Origin: Roseovarius aestuarii
GTDB lineage: Bacteria; Pseudomonadota; Alphaproteobacteria; Rhodobacterales; Rhodobacteraceae
Direction: 5' to 3'
Length of the DNA stretch: 64,000 nucleotides
Assembly (NCBI RefSeq): GCF_019966515.1
Contig: NZ_JAIMIB010000017.1
Span: 46,251-110,250 of the forward strand
The notes below the pieces were generated by a model that searched no databases, was not told the DNA's origin, and saw nothing but the letters and a program-made list of their open reading frames with translations. Of this stretch, positions 61,825 through 64,000 are shown piece after piece. A program made the translations under genes and the position numbers. Numbering within the stretch: the stretch's first letter is position 1; each line of letters opens with the position of its first letter.

Positions 61825-62607
61825 TCAGTGTTCGCGCAGAAGTCGCCCCAGACCCGGCAGGCGATCATCAATGCCTGCCAGACGCAGACAATCCCACAAC
61901 ATCGCCTGATTGCTGCAGATCACCGTCTTGCCCAGTCTCTGTTCGATTTCATCGACCACATCGATGCTGCGCAACGCCCCGCAGCTCAGCAGGATGGTGT
62001 CCGCCTCAGGCGTGTCGATGGCGCGGGCGTAATCGATCAGATATTCTGGTGCGACTCGTATCATCTCGGTATCGTAATTCAGCCCCATCCCATGCGCCGC
62101 AATCATGTTGAACCCTGCCTGTGATAGGTAGGCTGCCACATTGTCGTTCAATTCGGCCACATAAGGAGAGCCGAGCGAGATGTTCCTGGCCCCCATTGCG
62201 GTCAGCGCCTTGCGTACCGCCCCTGCCAGGGTTGAGGTCTCGGCTCCCGGTGCGCCCTTGGAAAGTTCAATGCACGAGGCCGCTTCGCCCACCGCCACCG
62301 TGCCCGATGTGCAGCCAAAGCAGATCACGTCAAGACCGTCATCGGGCAGGATTCGCGCGGCGGTTTCCGCCAAGGAGCCGCGCAGCTGCGCTAGGCTTTC
62401 GGTGGATATCTCCCGCGGCATGGTTGCCCGGCTGAAATAGACGCCCACACCGGGCGGCATGTGACGGGTCATGTCATCCTCGATGGTCTGCTCGTTGGGG
62501 ATCAGCACAAAACCGATCTTGCCGCGCGCACTGCGCCCGCCGTCAAAGCCCACGTTGTCCAGTATCGCCCTGCGGGTGGCCTCAGTCATGTTTTCAGGTT
62601 TGTTCAT
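61825..62607 (-). CDS. Asp/Glu racemase / maleate isomerase family protein (EutA-like)
   Basis: 260 residues from the ATG at 62607, with GGAG 8 bp upstream; the ATG at 62631 has no such site. The two catalytic cysteines are in CFGCTSGT (Cys99) and LSCGALRSI (near 226). GLNYDTEMIRVAPEYL is typical of maleate cis-trans isomerase and arylmalonate decarboxylase relatives, including EutA of ectoine utilisation. The substrate is not indicated; no ectoine genes are in the window. Convergent with the proline-racemase-family gene. Confidence 0.8.
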   Translation of the reverse strand: MNKPENMTEATRRAILDNVGFDGGRSARGKIGFVLIPNEQTIEDDMTRHMPPGVGVYFSRATMPREISTESLAQLRGSLAETAARILPDDGLDVICFGCTSGTVAVGEAASCIELSKGAPGAETSTLAGAVRKALTAMGARNISLGSPYVAELNDNVAAYLSQAGFNMIAAHGMGLNYDTEMIRVAPEYLIDYARAIDTPEADTILLSCGALRSIDVVDEIEQRLGKTVICSNQAMLWDCLRLAGIDDRLPGLGRLLREH

Positions 62608-62776
62608 CGCGCGCACTCCGGATTGGATCATGGGATATTACACCGCTGCGCGAGGCACACAATCATTGTGAGGCCGCCGTCAACTACGCGGGCGCGGATC
62701 ATGTGGGCAGATTGCGACGGTTTGGATTTTTTCGCTTGTTTGGGATTCCAGGGCTTCCCAGGGTGATTCGCTTTTG

Positions 62777-62790
62777 TTAACCTTGGTTAA
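62777..62790. promoter_or_regulatory. TTAACC-TT-GGTTAA inverted repeat upstream of the Hint gene
   Basis: Inverted arms TTAACC and GGTTAA, 30 bp before the start codon at 62821. It resembles a paired CtrA-type half site (TTAA spaced by 6), but spacing differs from the usual 7. A regulatory role is inferred only from position. Confidence 0.35.
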
Positions 62791-62820
62791 TAAAAAATAA
62801 AAAAGGCAGGTTAGCAGGCA

Positions 62821-63885
62821 ATGAAGACGGGCTTTCGCGGCACGTTTGTCATCTCCTGGTCGCAGACGGAAGTGGACGGATTAAAAGCTGCTCCGGTGCA
62901 GTCGTTACGTGTCGGGGCCGCGTGGGCCTGGCGGGGCGATGCTGTGCGGGTGGACGGTCCAAGTGAACTCCTGCGCCTTGAGCGGGCAGACGATGACATG
63001 ACAGATCGCAAACGCGCGGCACGGATAGTGCGGCGGTTGGTCGGGGCTGCAATCACACATACAAGCGATCTGGAAAAGGTCGATGTAGACGAACCACTGA
63101 TAGATAGTGGCTTCATCGTGTCCGACGGGGCGCAAAGCTACACGGCGACGCTGGTTGACGTAGGGCGCGGTGCGCCGCCGCTGCTGATGTTCCTCGATGA
63201 AATTCCGCCAAAGGGAACCGAGATGTGGATCGTGCACCAGTCACTGGAACGGGCGCGCGATGACAGCAAAGAGCCGATGGCCAGTGGCGTGATCTGCTTC
63301 ACCCCCGGTACGCGCATCGAGACCCCGCAGGGCCCGCGTCTGGTAGAGGAACTGCGCGAAGGCGATTGGGTCCAGACCAAGGATAGCGACGCGCAGGAAA
63401 TCGAATGGATCGGCAGCCGCCGGATGACCGGCGCGCGCCTTTTTGCCATGCCGAGGTTGCGGCCTGTGCGCATCCGTACCGGTGCGCTTGGCATCGACCG
63501 GCCGGACGCCGAACTGCTTGTCAGCCCCGAACACCGGATGCTGATTCAGGGGAATGTCGCGCAATCGCTCTTCAACGTGCCCGAGGTGCTGGTCTCGGCC
63601 AAGGATCTGATCAACGGATCAACTGTCTCGATCGATCTGGCCGTGCGCGAGGTGACCTATATCCACCTGCTTTTGCCGCGGCACCAGATTCTTTGGGCCA
63701 ACGGCATTGAGACCGAAAGCTTCCATCCGGCCAATACCTCACTGGATATGCTGGATGCCGAAGACAAGGCGCGTCTGCTGGAACGGAATCACCGGCTGGA
63801 ATACGAACCCTACGCCTATGGTAATTTCGCGCGCCGCAATCTCAGCAGTTCCGAGGCCGCAATCTTGGCGCATGAGGCGGCATAA
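62821..63885 (+). CDS. Hint-domain (Hedgehog/intein-like) protein
   Basis: 354 residues. The Hint domain begins at ICFTPGTRIETPQGPRLVEE (Cys near 159) with ELREGDWVQTKDSDAQEIEW after it. The conserved His block is LLVSPEHRMLI, and HILLPRHQ-like residues end it (IHLLLPRHQILWANG). Such Rhodobacterales proteins are often linked to surface or secreted calcium-binding proteins, and the Hint part may self-process or organise the C-terminus. The first 150 residues are an unassigned beta-rich domain. No signal peptide is seen. Confidence 0.85.
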   Translation: MKTGFRGTFVISWSQTEVDGLKAAPVQSLRVGAAWAWRGDAVRVDGPSELLRLERADDDMTDRKRAARIVRRLVGAAITHTSDLEKVDVDEPLIDSGFIVSDGAQSYTATLVDVGRGAPPLLMFLDEIPPKGTEMWIVHQSLERARDDSKEPMASGVICFTPGTRIETPQGPRLVEELREGDWVQTKDSDAQEIEWIGSRRMTGARLFAMPRLRPVRIRTGALGIDRPDAELLVSPEHRMLIQGNVAQSLFNVPEVLVSAKDLINGSTVSIDLAVREVTYIHLLLPRHQILWANGIETESFHPANTSLDMLDAEDKARLLERNHRLEYEPYAYGNFARRNLSSSEAAILAHEAA

Positions 63886-64000
63886 ATGGGCGGCGGTTGA
63901 TCTGATGGAATAGTCTGCTTTGCGGACAAGGACGAAGCCGCTCTCGCGGCATTGGCGCACTTGGCGGGTGTTGGACACTGATCCAGCTGTTTTGGGATTT

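Overview
The window looks like a chromosomal segment of a Rhodobacterales (Roseobacter-group) alphaproteobacterium. The support is the block murA, DUF2948, hisD, UPF0262, low-molecular-weight phosphatase, a Hint-domain protein of a type frequent in that group, and the GC-rich codon use of both flanks.

Left flank (1-13735). First comes a minus-strand gamma-glutamyl-amine (polyamine-type) catabolic block: an FAD amine oxidase cut by the window edge, two glutamine-synthetase-like ligases and a class I glutamine amidotransferase, with two TTTGATCAAA-type palindromes. Next is an eight-gene minus-strand cluster (13431 down to 4536): a membrane-anchored Ser/Thr kinase, an FHA protein, a PP2C phosphatase, a GTPase-like protein without a P-loop, two dynamin-like GTPases, a probable roadblock/LC7 protein and an unknown protein. 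It reads as a phospho-signalling circuit coupled to membrane-associated GTPases. I do not recognise it as a named system.

Centre (13736-53842). This is a composite genomic island built at one tRNA-Thr(GGT) gene. Island A (13.76-29.90 kb) has a tyrosine integrase, an AlpA-like regulator, a DUF3987 protein, an inverted 9-bp iteron-like array, and then a long, AT-richer zone of duplicated small genes, ParB fragments and pseudogenes. Island B (29.94-53.84 kb) split the tRNA at its anticodon loop: nucleotides 31-75 lie at 29900-29944 and nucleotides 1-37 at 53843-53879, sharing TTGGTAA. Island B carries a complete, compensatorily diverged replacement tRNA-Thr(GGT) next to its integrase. Its cargo is defence-like: a PLD-SF2 helicase fusion with a HEPN-like partner and a trypsin-like protein, a DUF4268 nuclease-like protein, a fossil integrase/AlpA/prim-pol element, and a type I restriction-modification operon with two specificity genes, a DUF6119 protein, a YgjP-like metallopeptidase and an exonuclease I homologue. 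Two pairs of 17-bp direct repeats bound 5.6-kb modules inside island B.

Right flank (53843-64000). The chromosome resumes with a small lysine-rich protein, murA, DUF2948, hisD, an unusual triple-RidA/UPF0262 in-frame fusion, a low-molecular-weight phosphatase, an NTF2-like protein, a GNAT acetyltransferase, a proline-racemase-family enzyme lacking both catalytic cysteines, an Asp/Glu-racemase/maleate-isomerase-family enzyme and a Hint-domain protein. All functional calls rest on motif recognition by eye; no database search was possible.
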